Shown here one piece after another: positions 52,457-63,400 of a stretch of DNA of 64,000 bases (the stretch's first letter is position 1; each line of letters opens with the position of its first letter). The notes under the pieces were generated by a model. It did no database searches. It saw only the letters and a list, made by a program, of their open reading frames with translations, and was not told the DNA's origin. The position numbers and the translations under genes are program-made. The DNA is taken from contig CAKVLQ010000005.1 in the NCBI GenBank assembly GCA_934757845.1, positions 1-64,000 of the forward strand, read 5' to 3'. This DNA comes from an uncultured Clostridia bacterium (GTDB lineage: Bacteria; Bacillota; Clostridia; Christensenellales; UBA1242).

Positions 52457-54316
52457 TTAATTAAGTTTTGTTTTTAAATAAATTATTAAAACATTAATAT
52501 CTGCTGGGCTTATTCCACTAATTCTTGATGCTTGACCAATGTTTAACGGTTTAATTTCGTTAAGTTTTTGAATGGCTTCAAGCCTTAATCCTTTAATTTG
52601 GTTATAATCAAAATTGTTTGGAAGAACCATGCTTTCTTGTTTTTTCAAACTTTCAATTTGTTCTTCTTGTTTTTTAATATATCCTTCATATTTAATTATT
52701 GTGTTAACTTCGTTTATAACGCTTTTTGGATAATTTAAAAACACACCAAAATAGTTGCAAATATCAATTAAGTTTATGTTGTTTCGTTTTATCAAATTAT
52801 AATAACTTATCGAACCTATAACTTCATTCTCATTAAATTTTTTTAAAAACGGATTGACAATTTCAGGCTTGATTGTTGAAGATAATTCTTTTGTTAAATT
52901 TTCAATATTTTGTTTTTTTGCTAAAAATATTTCATATCTTTCGTCTGTAACTAGCCCTGCTTTTCTTCCCAGTTCTGTAAGTCTTAAATCGGCATTATCT
53001 TGCCTTAATAATAAACGATATTCCGCTCTTGAAGTCATCATTCGGTAAGGTTCATTTGTGCCTTTTGTTACCAAATCATCAATCAAAACCCCAATATAAG
53101 CATCGCTTCGGCTTAAAATTAAAGGCTCTTTTCCACGAAGTTTTAAACTTGCATTAATTCCTGCCATCAAACCTTGTGCGGCGGCTTCTTCATAGCCACT
53201 TGTTCCATTAACTTGACCAGCAAAATAAAGACCTTCAACATTTTTGTATTCAAGCGATGGCAAAAGTTGCAAACTATTTATGCAGTCATATTCAATAGCA
53301 TAAGCATCACGCATAATGTGAGCATTTTCAAAGCCAACCAAACTGTGAAGCATTTGCTCTTGAAGATAAACTGGTGCACTTGTTGAAAAACCTTGCATAT
53401 AAACTTCTTTTGTTGAAAGAGATTCGGGTTCAACAAAAAGTTGATGTCGGTCTTTGTCTTTAAATCTCATAATTTTTGTTTCAATAGATGGGCAATATCT
53501 TGGACCAATTCCAACAATTTCGCCCGAATACATTGGGAATTTTTCAAGATTGTTTTTTATAAGTTCGTGCGTGGTTTGATTTGTGTAGGCAAGATAGCAA
53601 TCACGAACATTGTTTGGCTTGATATTTTCATTTAAAAATGAAAAATTTTGAATATCGTCTTCGCCTTTTTGAATTTCAAGCTTTGAAAAATCAATGGTGT
53701 CTGAATGAACACGCATAGGAGTTCCAGTTTTAAATCGCCTTATTTCAAGACCCAAATCTATCAAACTTTGCGTAAAGTTATTGCTTGCTTGAAAGCCGTT
53801 TGGACCAACATAGTCTATAAAATCTCCAACAAAAATTTTGCTTTTCAAATAAACACCAGTGCAAACAACTATTGCTTTGCATAAAAATTCTTCATTTTTT
53901 GTTGTAATAAGCCCACAAATTTTGCCGTTAGTTGTTAAAATTTTGCTTGCTTCTGCTTGTTTAATAAACAAATTTTTCGTGTTTTCAAGCGTTTGTTTCA
54001 TGTTTTGATGATACAAATTTTTGTCGGTTTGAGCCCTTAAACTTTGAACAGCGACTCCTTTTCCACGATTAAGCATTCGAAGTTGGATTGTTGATTTGTC
54101 GGCATTTAGCCCCATTTCGCCACCCAAAGCATCAATTTCGCCAACAAGTTGACCTTTGCTTGTGCCACCAATAGAAGGGTTGCACGCCAAAAAACCTATT
54201 GAATCTAGGTTTAAAGTTAAAAGCAAAGTTTTGTTTCCAGTTCGGGCAAGAGATAGTGCGGCTTCGCATCCAGCGTGCCCAGCACCTATTACTATTGCGT
54301 CATATTCTTTTGTCAT
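52457..54316 (-). CDS. mnmG: tRNA uridine 5-carboxymethylaminomethyl modification enzyme MnmG
   Basis: 619 residues from ATG 54316 behind AAGGAAC; the frame stays open for 51 more codons upstream, but they are low-complexity and lack family sequence. FAD-binding YDAIVIGAGHAGCEAALSLARTG, LACNPSIGGTSKGQLVGEIDALGG, GTPMRVHSDTIDFSKLE, YCPSIETKI and the C-terminal RISGISPADINVLI. With MnmE it modifies the wobble U34 of several tRNAs. It lies downstream of mnmE on the same strand with a 217-base gap. Confidence 0.97.
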   Translation of the reverse strand: MTKEYDAIVIGAGHAGCEAALSLARTGNKTLLLTLNLDSIGFLACNPSIGGTSKGQLVGEIDALGGEMGLNADKSTIQLRMLNRGKGVAVQSLRAQTDKNLYHQNMKQTLENTKNLFIKQAEASKILTTNGKICGLITTKNEEFLCKAIVVCTGVYLKSKIFVGDFIDYVGPNGFQASNNFTQSLIDLGLEIRRFKTGTPMRVHSDTIDFSKLEIQKGEDDIQNFSFLNENIKPNNVRDCYLAYTNQTTHELIKNNLEKFPMYSGEIVGIGPRYCPSIETKIMRFKDKDRHQLFVEPESLSTKEVYMQGFSTSAPVYLQEQMLHSLVGFENAHIMRDAYAIEYDCINSLQLLPSLEYKNVEGLYFAGQVNGTSGYEEAAAQGLMAGINASLKLRGKEPLILSRSDAYIGVLIDDLVTKGTNEPYRMMTSRAEYRLLLRQDNADLRLTELGRKAGLVTDERYEIFLAKKQNIENLTKELSSTIKPEIVNPFLKKFNENEVIGSISYYNLIKRNNINLIDICNYFGVFLNYPKSVINEVNTIIKYEGYIKKQEEQIESLKKQESMVLPNNFDYNQIKGLRLEAIQKLNEIKPLNIGQASRISGISPADINVLIIYLKTKLN

Positions 54317-54533
54317 AATTAGTTCCTTATATATTAAAATTTTTATTATTTTTTCACATAAATTTAAGATAAATTTTTTATTAATTTTGTCATTTTTTTT
54401 GCACTTTTTTAAGTGATTTTTATATAAAATTTTTGCTAAATTTTGCATTTTTTTTTTAAACAAAATCAATTATTTTTTTTGCTTAAATTTTCAATTTTTT
54501 TGTTTAAGATTTAGGCGGTTTTTTACTAAAAAA

Positions 54534-55883
54534 TTATTTTCCCAAACAAAATTTTTCAAAAATTCGGTCAATAATTTTTTCACTACTTGTTTCGCCAGTA
54601 ATCTCGCCAAGGTGGTTATAGCATGAAGATAAATCAATAGATAAAAGTTCCAAACTTTGTGTGAATTTTAGTGTGTTTAGTGCGTCTTTAAGGCTATTTT
54701 CGGCATTTTCTAGTGCATTTTTGTGTCTAATATTGGTTATTAGCCCTGCATTTCCAATAATGTTTTTGCCAATAATTTCATCAAAAATTGCTTGTTTTAA
54801 TGCGTTGATATTAACATTATTTGTAGTTGAAGTTTCAACTATTTTTGTGCCACTTGCGTTAAGCAAATTAATGTTAAAATCGCCGTTTTTGGCGTCAATT
54901 TTGTTAATAACAATTATTTTTTTGTTTTTTATTTGGTTAAAAAGTTCAATTTCTTCATTTGTTAATTTTCGAGAGCAGTCAACAACAAACAAAACAAGGT
55001 CGGCACCCGATTGCTTTTGTTTTGCTTTTTCAATCCCAATTTGTTCAACTGCGTTTGAACTTTTTCTTATTCCTGCCGTGTCTATCAAATTAACTTTAAC
55101 GCCGTTATAAACATAACCTTCTTCAATAACATCTCGGGTTGTTCCTGCAATGTTTGTAACAATCGCTCTATCAAAGCCAAGAAGGCTGTTCATTAAACTG
55201 CTTTTTCCAACATTCGGTGCACCCAAAATTGCAATGTTTATTCCGTTTTTTATTATCATACCTGTTTTGCTGGTGTTTTTTATTTCAATAATTTCGTTTA
55301 ATAAAGTCGTTATTTTTTGTTCAAACTTTTCAAGGGTTGTATATTCAATATCGTGTTCGGGATAGTCTAAACTCACTTCAAGTTCTGCTAATATATCAGT
55401 CAAAACGCTTTGCTTTTGTTTTATTAGTTTTGAAAGTTCACCACTCATCAAATTGTATCCGGCTTTAAGTTGGCTTTCGCTTTCGGCATTAATCATGTCA
55501 ATAACGCCTTCGGCCTTGTCTAGTGAAAGTTTTCCGTTTAAAAACGCGCGTTTTGTAAACTCTCCGTTTTCGGCAAGACTTGCACCATTATCTAAAAGGG
55601 CTTTTAGAATTTCTTGGGTTATATAAATGCCCCCATGGCATTGAATTTCAATAATATCTTCGCCTGTGTATGAAAAAGGTGCTTTAAAGAACACAACCAA
55701 AACTTCATCGCAAAAATCATTGGTTTTTATAGTTTTTAAAAGCATTTTTCTGGGTTCGGGAAAAACGAGTGGTTTTTCCAAAATTTTGTTAACAATATTA
55801 ACGCTTTCTTTGCCTGAAAGCCTTATAACACTTATTCCACCAACACCTATTGGGGTTGAAATTGCACAAATAGTTTTTTCCAT
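54534..55883 (-). CDS. mnmE: tRNA modification GTPase MnmE
   Basis: 449 residues. N-terminal folate-binding domain (ICAISTPIGVGGISVIRLSGKES, FTKRAFLNGKLSLDKAEGVIDMINAES), G domain inserted in the helical part (ILGAPNVGKSSLMNSLLGFDRAIVTNIAGTTRD; DTAGIR; NKID) and the C-terminal EKFCLGK with the catalytic Cys. It is the partner of MnmG. TGA-TATAAT ends six bases before the ATG with no ribosome site. In most Firmicutes this pair follows jag; here jag is 30 kb away and on the other strand. Confidence 0.97.
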   Translation of the reverse strand: MEKTICAISTPIGVGGISVIRLSGKESVNIVNKILEKPLVFPEPRKMLLKTIKTNDFCDEVLVVFFKAPFSYTGEDIIEIQCHGGIYITQEILKALLDNGASLAENGEFTKRAFLNGKLSLDKAEGVIDMINAESESQLKAGYNLMSGELSKLIKQKQSVLTDILAELEVSLDYPEHDIEYTTLEKFEQKITTLLNEIIEIKNTSKTGMIIKNGINIAILGAPNVGKSSLMNSLLGFDRAIVTNIAGTTRDVIEEGYVYNGVKVNLIDTAGIRKSSNAVEQIGIEKAKQKQSGADLVLFVVDCSRKLTNEEIELFNQIKNKKIIVINKIDAKNGDFNINLLNASGTKIVETSTTNNVNINALKQAIFDEIIGKNIIGNAGLITNIRHKNALENAENSLKDALNTLKFTQSLELLSIDLSSCYNHLGEITGETSSEKIIDRIFEKFCLGK

Positions 55884-56030
55884 AATTAAATTATATCACA
55901 AAAAATGCTTTTGTTAATATAAAATTTAAAATTTGTTTTAGTTGTTTTCTTTTTTTATATTTATAAATTCTAAATTGTTAAACACTAAATTTTTGAATTT
56001 TTATTCGATTGAACAAATTTGGAAAAACTA

Positions 56031-56059
56031 TTGCAAAATAAAATTTTGTATGTTAAAAT
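56031..56059 (+). promoter_or_regulatory. Promoter of the membrane-anchored protein gene
   Basis: TTGCAA, 17-base spacer, TAAAAT with TGT before it. Confidence 0.65.
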
Positions 56060-56112
56060 CAAAATATAAAAAGATTTTTGCGGAGAAAATAAAAAATCAA
56101 GGGGAACATAAT

Positions 56113-57297
56113 ATGTTAAATGAATTTGACGACATTGAAATTAAGGTTATGGACGATTTGAGTGTTGAAACAAAAGATGGAAATCAAAAAAACGATAGCC
56201 AAGCGTTTGGGGTTTCAAAACTAAATGAAGAAATTGAACTTGAAAAACAATCAAGAAAACTTGCAAAAAACAACATTGAAAACTTTAAAAAATCTCAAAA
56301 ACCAAAAAAATCATTAAAAACCAAAATTTTGGCGTGGGGATTGGGTCTTGGAATTTTTGCTGGAGCGGTTGCAGGTGGCACAGCACTTTATAAAGACCAA
56401 ACAACTGGCAATGGTGCATATAATGATGTGCTAAAATCAAAGTATGAAAAAGTTGATGAAACACTTAATAAAAGGGTTTTTGGAGATGCTCATTCTTTTG
56501 ATAGTGCAAAGAATAAAAAAATAAATTCTATCAATTTTAAAGAAGTTGGCGATGAATTTGCAAATCTTGAAATCTATACAGAAGCCGAACAAGATTATAG
56601 CGACAGAACAGACAAACTGCAAGGGACTTCAAAATATAGTGTTCTTAAAAAATATTATGATAGTTTGGTTGATGCTGAAAGTTCAAATAATATGATAACC
56701 TATCTTGATTGCTTGAATGAACTTTTTGAAAATATGAATTTTGAAAGTTTTGACTATTCAAATAAAATTTCAAATCTTAAAGGAAATTGGTGTTTGCCAC
56801 TTGGTGAAGACAATATCAACAAACTTTTTGCTTTGGACTTTGAAAAAGAAGGAATTGTTAAACAAATTGGTTTTTTGCCATTTAATATTGAAGTTGTTGA
56901 TTGGACCCATGATGTTGAAGCGGGTGTTATTAACTATACTTACAAATTGTCGGGCATAAGTTATTGTGAAACAACATTTGAAAGCCATGATGAAGTTAAA
57001 GAAAGCGACAGTTCGTTTGTTCAACAAGAATATAACAAAAATAATGTTAAAGCCTACTTTAGAGATTTTACATTTACTTCCTCACAAAAAAATGGGGCTT
57101 ATTGCACTAAACAAGAAAGATTGACAGAAGATTTAAAACTTTTTCTTTATGATGAAAAGTCAAATTTTGAAATAAAAACAACATATTTTGAAGAAACTAA
57201 TGTGTTTAATCCACTAAAAGAATATGAAAATATGAAAAGTGGAAATTTTAATTATCAAAAACCAGATGATATTGATTTGAATGAATATAAAAAATAA
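56113..57297 (+). CDS. Single-pass membrane protein with large outer domain, unknown function
   Basis: 394 residues from ATG 56113 behind AAGGGGAAC; the frame extends 57 codons upstream, but those lie before the promoter -10. An acidic cytoplasmic N-terminus with a basic patch (KKSQKPKKSLKTK), a membrane helix (about 76-97: ILAWGLGLGIFAGAVAGGTAL), then an extracellular domain of about 300 residues with few Cys and no recognisable motif. It sits just before the giant surface protein gene, and a shared role in the envelope is possible but unproven. Confidence 0.75.
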   Translation: MLNEFDDIEIKVMDDLSVETKDGNQKNDSQAFGVSKLNEEIELEKQSRKLAKNNIENFKKSQKPKKSLKTKILAWGLGLGIFAGAVAGGTALYKDQTTGNGAYNDVLKSKYEKVDETLNKRVFGDAHSFDSAKNKKINSINFKEVGDEFANLEIYTEAEQDYSDRTDKLQGTSKYSVLKKYYDSLVDAESSNNMITYLDCLNELFENMNFESFDYSNKISNLKGNWCLPLGEDNINKLFALDFEKEGIVKQIGFLPFNIEVVDWTHDVEAGVINYTYKLSGISYCETTFESHDEVKESDSSFVQQEYNKNNVKAYFRDFTFTSSQKNGAYCTKQERLTEDLKLFLYDEKSNFEIKTTYFEETNVFNPLKEYENMKSGNFNYQKPDDIDLNEYKK

Positions 57298-57299
57298 TT

Positions 57300-57328
57300 T
57301 AAAACTGCAAATTTTTTGCAGTTTTTTT
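57300..57328 (+). terminator. Intrinsic terminator
   Basis: AAAACTGCAAA / TTTGCAGTTTT stem plus eight T. Confidence 0.92.
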
Positions 57329-57476
57329 TGTTGATTTTTAGTTAATAAAATTTAAAAAAATAATAAAAAATATCAAATTATAGCCCTAATTGTTTTGCGA
57401 AAAAAAAGTTTTTTTATATAATTATTATATAATAAATAATTTTAGTGCGATTTAGCACAATAAAAACAGGTGAGAT

Positions 57477-60400
57477 ATGGAAAATAAAAAGATTAAATAT
57501 CCTTTTAAAAACTTTGTTAAAAACATTATTGTTGGCATAATTTTGATGCTTTCAGTTTTTTTCATGGTGCCAATAATAAATGGTTTTTCAAATAATGTTG
57601 CCGGCGATGATGTTAATGCGGCAGGTTATGCAACAATAAAGTGTTATGGATATCAGCCAGATGGTTCAATAAAAGAACTAAATACGTATAATCAGTGGTA
57701 TAAATATTTGTTTAACAACTGGGACCCTTGGGCGTATCCGACTGGAGATGGAGACGCTGTTCGGTTGGGTTGGAAGGATGGCGCAAATAAAATACCTGCT
57801 GGAATTAATTATGAAATTAAAGACAATGGTGGCGCAGGAGCAAACGATTATTATGTTATAGGAGCATTTTGGGGAACAGGTGGAGATTTTAGTGTAGGTA
57901 ATCTTGCTCATTTTGGCAACACCATGACATTTGCCTCAGGATACTCATATTCTCTACTTTTTAGCACAAATGCTGATAGAATAGTCCCAAAAGTTACAAA
58001 TTATATGAGCGTTGGTGACTTTGAGTGGCAATCTAATTATCCAATAAAAGCGGCAAATTATACATATTCTCATAACGAAGTTTTTAATGGTAATAAAATT
58101 ACTCTTGGTAAAAATCCGAATGTTGACAAATCATACATGGACAATGGCGAAAAGCATATCCCAAAGATTGATTTTGAGTCAAGTTGTAATTATGCAGGTT
58201 TCGCAGGACAGCTAAAAGCAAGAAGTGATTTTAATTCTTCTTTGATTCAATCTGGAAAAGAATATTATACCTGGATTTCTTATAGCAACACATCAAGTGG
58301 TGGTGTAAAAAATTTTTTAAATTTTTGTGATGCAAATGGATATCAGAGAAGTTCTGTTGAAGTTGATTGCGATATTGAACAAACTGGTGATAGGAAATGC
58401 AATGTGAATTTTCATGTGCAATTAAAACAAGTTTTTTCGCCAGACGATAAAAAAATAAGCAGCGGCCTTATTGATAAAAAAATTCAGTTTAATATATATG
58501 ACCAAAAGGACTTACAATTGTTTGCTGATGAAGTTAATGATGGCTTTTTGAATAATGTAACATCCAATTATCGTGCAGTGTTGCAAAACAATATTTCTTC
58601 TTATGCAGGCGACCCTATTGGAAAAAATAATGGAGATGGTGCTTTTAAAGGCGAGTTTGATGGGAATAACTTCAAAATTGAAACAGCGAAAATTAATCCA
58701 ATTACGAAATGGGTAGAGTATAGTTGGCAATCAACTGGCAGCGACTTATCAGTGGAAGGGGACTCTTATCAATGTAATGTTTCTGACTTTGGTTTTTTTG
58801 GATACATTAATTACGGAACAATCTCCAAGTTAAAATTTGGAACGATTGGAGTTAACCCATATGATTCTTTGGGGGTTCAATATGGCGTAGTTTCTGGTAG
58901 TGAGCCTAATCGTATAACGGAAAGCAATAGTACATATTTAATTCCTTATTCTGATTCTAGTTTTAATTCTAAATTTGGTGCTATTTGTGCCATGAATAAT
59001 GGTGGCACGATTTCAAATGTTCAAATTGATACTTGGGCGTGTGATATTAAATTATATACTTCGGCTGGAATTAAGTGTGGTGCATTTGCGGGTGAAATGA
59101 ATGGTGGAAAAATCTCTAATTGTTCTATAAATTCATTTACTGTTTCTGTAAATAATATGAGTAGTTCAAATGCAACTACCGCAAATGACTATAACTTTGG
59201 TGGGATTGCTGGATATATTGAAAACTCAACAATTGAAAGTGCAACAATTCAAACATATAATGTTAACGAAAGTTCTTGGCAAAAACATGATGGGCATGCT
59301 TTTTATGCGGGTGGAATTGTTGGGAGACAAATTAATTCAATTTTGAATGATTGTCATGTTAATGGTGGAACACAAAATTTTACAAACATATACCATACAG
59401 AATGGGCTGGTATTGGCGGAATTAGTGGGCATGTTAAGGGTAAGAAAAGCGGTTATTCAATATTTAATTGTTCAAGTTCAAGTATAATAAAGATTGATGG
59501 TATGGTTGGTGGTTCGGGTGGCAACAAAAATTCTGACTATATATGTGTTGGTGGAATTGCGGGTATTGCAGACAGCACATCAATATCAAAATCTAGTTAT
59601 GATATTGGTAATAACTCCATAATCTTTAAAAGCGGGGTATCGAAAGGTGGAATATTAGCAGTTGTGTGGACAGAATCTTATGGCATTTATTTTGGTGGAT
59701 TGATTGGAGCAAGTGGGGAAGAGAATAATAGCAATTCTAAGGTTTATGTGGATAATTCTTATTGCCATATTGGTGGCGGGGTTGATTCTTCTGACAGTAC
59801 TATTGAAGCGTATGGCTTTGGTTTGTTTACAGGCTATAATAGGTATGACCTTTCACTTACATATTGTTATTCTGCTATTGGTCGTAAAAATTCTAACCAA
59901 ACATTAAAAGTGCGGAATGAAGGCGCTCGTAGTTTGGGAGTGTTTGGAAGAAAAACAAGTGAAAATATTTCTGCAAACCAATGTTATTGGATAACAAACA
60001 ATTTTGCATGTAATAAGGTTTCGGCCAGTTTGGGGCTAACCGAAGAAGTTGTGAATAACACAGTGCAAGATGCCAACATTAGTGCTAATCTTAACCAACT
60101 TTTTGCAGGTTATAGTCGCTCAAGATGGCGACAAATTTATAACACTGACCAAAATAACATAATGGCTCAAATTGGAAATTTTTTTAGCGAAAGCATGTAT
60201 GTGCGTGATTATGACTCTTCTAAAAATTATACAAAAACCTGGACGGAAATGGTTGTCCAACCAATATATGGCTACAATTCTTCTATTCAAACAAATTGGG
60301 TAAATAACGAAACTGCAGGACCTTTCTTGCTTTCAAATTATTCTGAATATAAAAACATTTTGATTGACTGCACAAAAACTGGTAGCGAAAGTATTGGTGT

Positions 60401-63400
60401 GCAAGGTTCAACAAACGGGTTTATCTATAAAGGCGGTAATAATGGTAGTGTTAAATATGTTTATGGAACACATATTAGCGATGACAAACCGTTTAATTTG
60501 CCAATCATAAAAAGAAATGGGGTAGGAACAACAAAATATTCGCTATATCCAACTGGGTATAATGAAAATGGAGACCAATGCTTGATTAAAAGTTTGGCTG
60601 ATATAGATTATGGAAACACAACTATATATCCTGTTTGGGTTGATAATACACAAGAAACAATAATAAAATCTCCAGTTCAGTTGGCGATTAAGAATGGGAG
60701 CGAGTTCAGGCTTTACAATTCTAGTGTGACCAAAACGATTACTGTAACTTATAATGGTTCACAATATAGAATTTCTGTGACACAAACAGACAAAACAAAA
60801 GATGACAGTACTGACTTTTATTGTTGGGAATATAAAGTTAAACCAGAAGTTGACGCTTGTCCTATTAATTTGGATATATTAAAACTGATTTTCTCAATAA
60901 AGCAAGTTTCGAATGATGGCACAACTAATGAATACGTTGGCACAGGTTTTGATTTTAGAATCAATGAAACACCATTTACGGCGTATCAATATGATAAGTC
61001 AGACAATAAATTTAACATAAACTATGTTGACGGAACTGGGTTAAAAGATTTTTCTAGTTTTACTTCAAATGCAGAAGATTTTGTTTGGGGTGCTTCGTTA
61101 TACGTTCATGTGTTTAGAAACATTCAGGTGTATTGCGGTGTGGCGGATACAAGTGTTAATTCGCAACCTGTTAGTGGCACTTCGGGCGGAGTTTCTGGAA
61201 GTTTTTATTTAACAAAATATTATGAGGTTAAACAAGCTCCTTTCTTTGTTACAGAGCGTGGAAATGGTTGCAATGCTTTGTTTGAAGGTTTTGAAAATAT
61301 GACTATTAATGGTTATAGTTTTGGCAACCTTTCTTGGCAAGGAAAAGAAACATGGACTGCTCTTGGTGAAATGAAAGTGCAAACTGACACCACTGGGCTT
61401 ATTAAAGAAGTTAATAACACAAGTGGCACAGTGGGGACAACCTTTGTTTCTCACGCAAAAGGCAGTGGAGTAACTTCGTTTGCACAAGATAGTTATAAAT
61501 GGTGGGACGAAGACAGTGCACTTTATCCACTTTATACAATTTATGTTGAGCCAGAAAGAGAACTTATTGTTGAATATTACAACGAATATAATGTTAAATC
61601 AAAATATATTGATGTTATTAAACTTAAACCGGGGGTTACTTCTTATTCGTTTAGTTCAACAAGAGAGCACATTAAAACATATAATGAAACTAAACTTGGA
61701 TTTCAAAAGCGTTATGATTTTGTTGGTTGGAAATTATCAACCAATTATGGTGAAATAAGAATATATGCTGAACTTGAATTTGGAGTTCCTGAAGAATGGT
61801 TTACAAAAGGAACTGGGTTAACTGTTAAATTGTATCCAGTGTTTGTTACTAAAAATGGGGCAAGCATTAAAGATGCGGTTTTGAAGAGCTCGCAAAAAAG
61901 TTTTGGTTCAACTTTTGATGTTGAAACACCAGAAGATTTGATTTATTGCACATATTTAACTAATTTTGAAAAAGAAACTTATTTTGACTTAAATATTAAC
62001 ATTAAAAACAATATTAACATGAGTGGTTATGAAAATTTAATGTCGATTGGCAGTGGCATTTATGCTAGTGGAGATTATTCATCGACTGGTGGTTATATTG
62101 TTCACCATAATTATTACAGTGGAACTATTAATGGTAATGGCAATATTATTTCTAACCTAAAAATTTATGGCGAATATTATGCAAGAAGAATTGCCTTTGA
62201 AAAAGACACAACAAACACTTATCCACTTAAAATTTATTATTCTGCAGCAAATACTTCTTATGAAAGCAGCAGAGTAAGACTTCCAGATATTGGTTTTGTT
62301 GCAAATGCAATCAATGCAAGGATAAAAGGTTTAAACTTGGTGGATATTAACTTTAATGTAAACAAAAGTCAACTTGCAGATTATATCAATTATATGGGTG
62401 GAATTATTGGCTGTGCAGTTTCTTGCGAAGTTAAAAATTGCCTTGTTAGCGGAAAAATTGGCTACGCAAATAGTCTTTACCAAGGTGGAATTATAGGTGA
62501 ACTTTCAAATGCAACTGATGATTCGGTTATAAGCGAATGCGTTACAAAAGTTACATTATCAAGCGACAGTTGGGTTGGAAGTATTGTTGGGTGTATTCAA
62601 GAAATTAAAAATAGCACAGTTGCAATTTATTCTTGTTTTGACCTTTGCTATTCAAAAAACAGCACAAAAACCACTTGGCTTAATTTGGGTAATGGCTCGG
62701 GCGTGAATGTAAGTTTGTATAGATATGGCTTTATTGGTTATTTTGCTTTTGATAGCGAAGGTAACTGGGGAACTAATGTTGAAATTGGATATGGCTACAC
62801 AAGCACAGGACATCTAAATATAACCAAAGACCAACGTGTTTATTCAGGCTCTTCCTCACTAGGCGAATTTAAAGGGACATATAATGCAGGAACACTTTTA
62901 ACAAATGGTGCAAATTCAAGGCTTTGGAGTTCATATCTTAAAAATTTGACCGATTCAAATGGAAATGCTATTTGGGCAAAAGATGAAGAGGTTAATGGTG
63001 GGCTTCCTTATTTGGTTAACACAGGTATTGTTAAAAAGAATTATGTTATTGATGCGAATAGCAATGGTGATAAATATGTATTCACACCAGAAGATAAAGA
63101 ACATTTAACCTCGGCAGGAGCAACAAAAACCGTTGTTGATGGAAGCGAATATTATTCTGTTTCAAAAGACTATTTTATTCTTGATATGCTCCCTTATTTT
63201 GGTTATAAAAATGCTGAACAATTAGCAAATTCATTAATTTCTTATTATGACAAATATGTTAATGAAATTAAGAAAAATGGTGTGGTGTTCAACACTCTTG
63301 AAGGATATGATTTTAATAATTTCTATGTTGCGGGGTATACCGGAAGCCAAACAGTGAATAAGGCTGTTATTGTTGATTTCATTTTGTATGGTAACGGCAA

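Noticed and set aside
54317..54469. A longer MnmG with 51 extra N-terminal residues
   Set aside because: The extra part is Lys/Ile-rich low complexity, and a ribosome site stands before the family-typical start at 54316.
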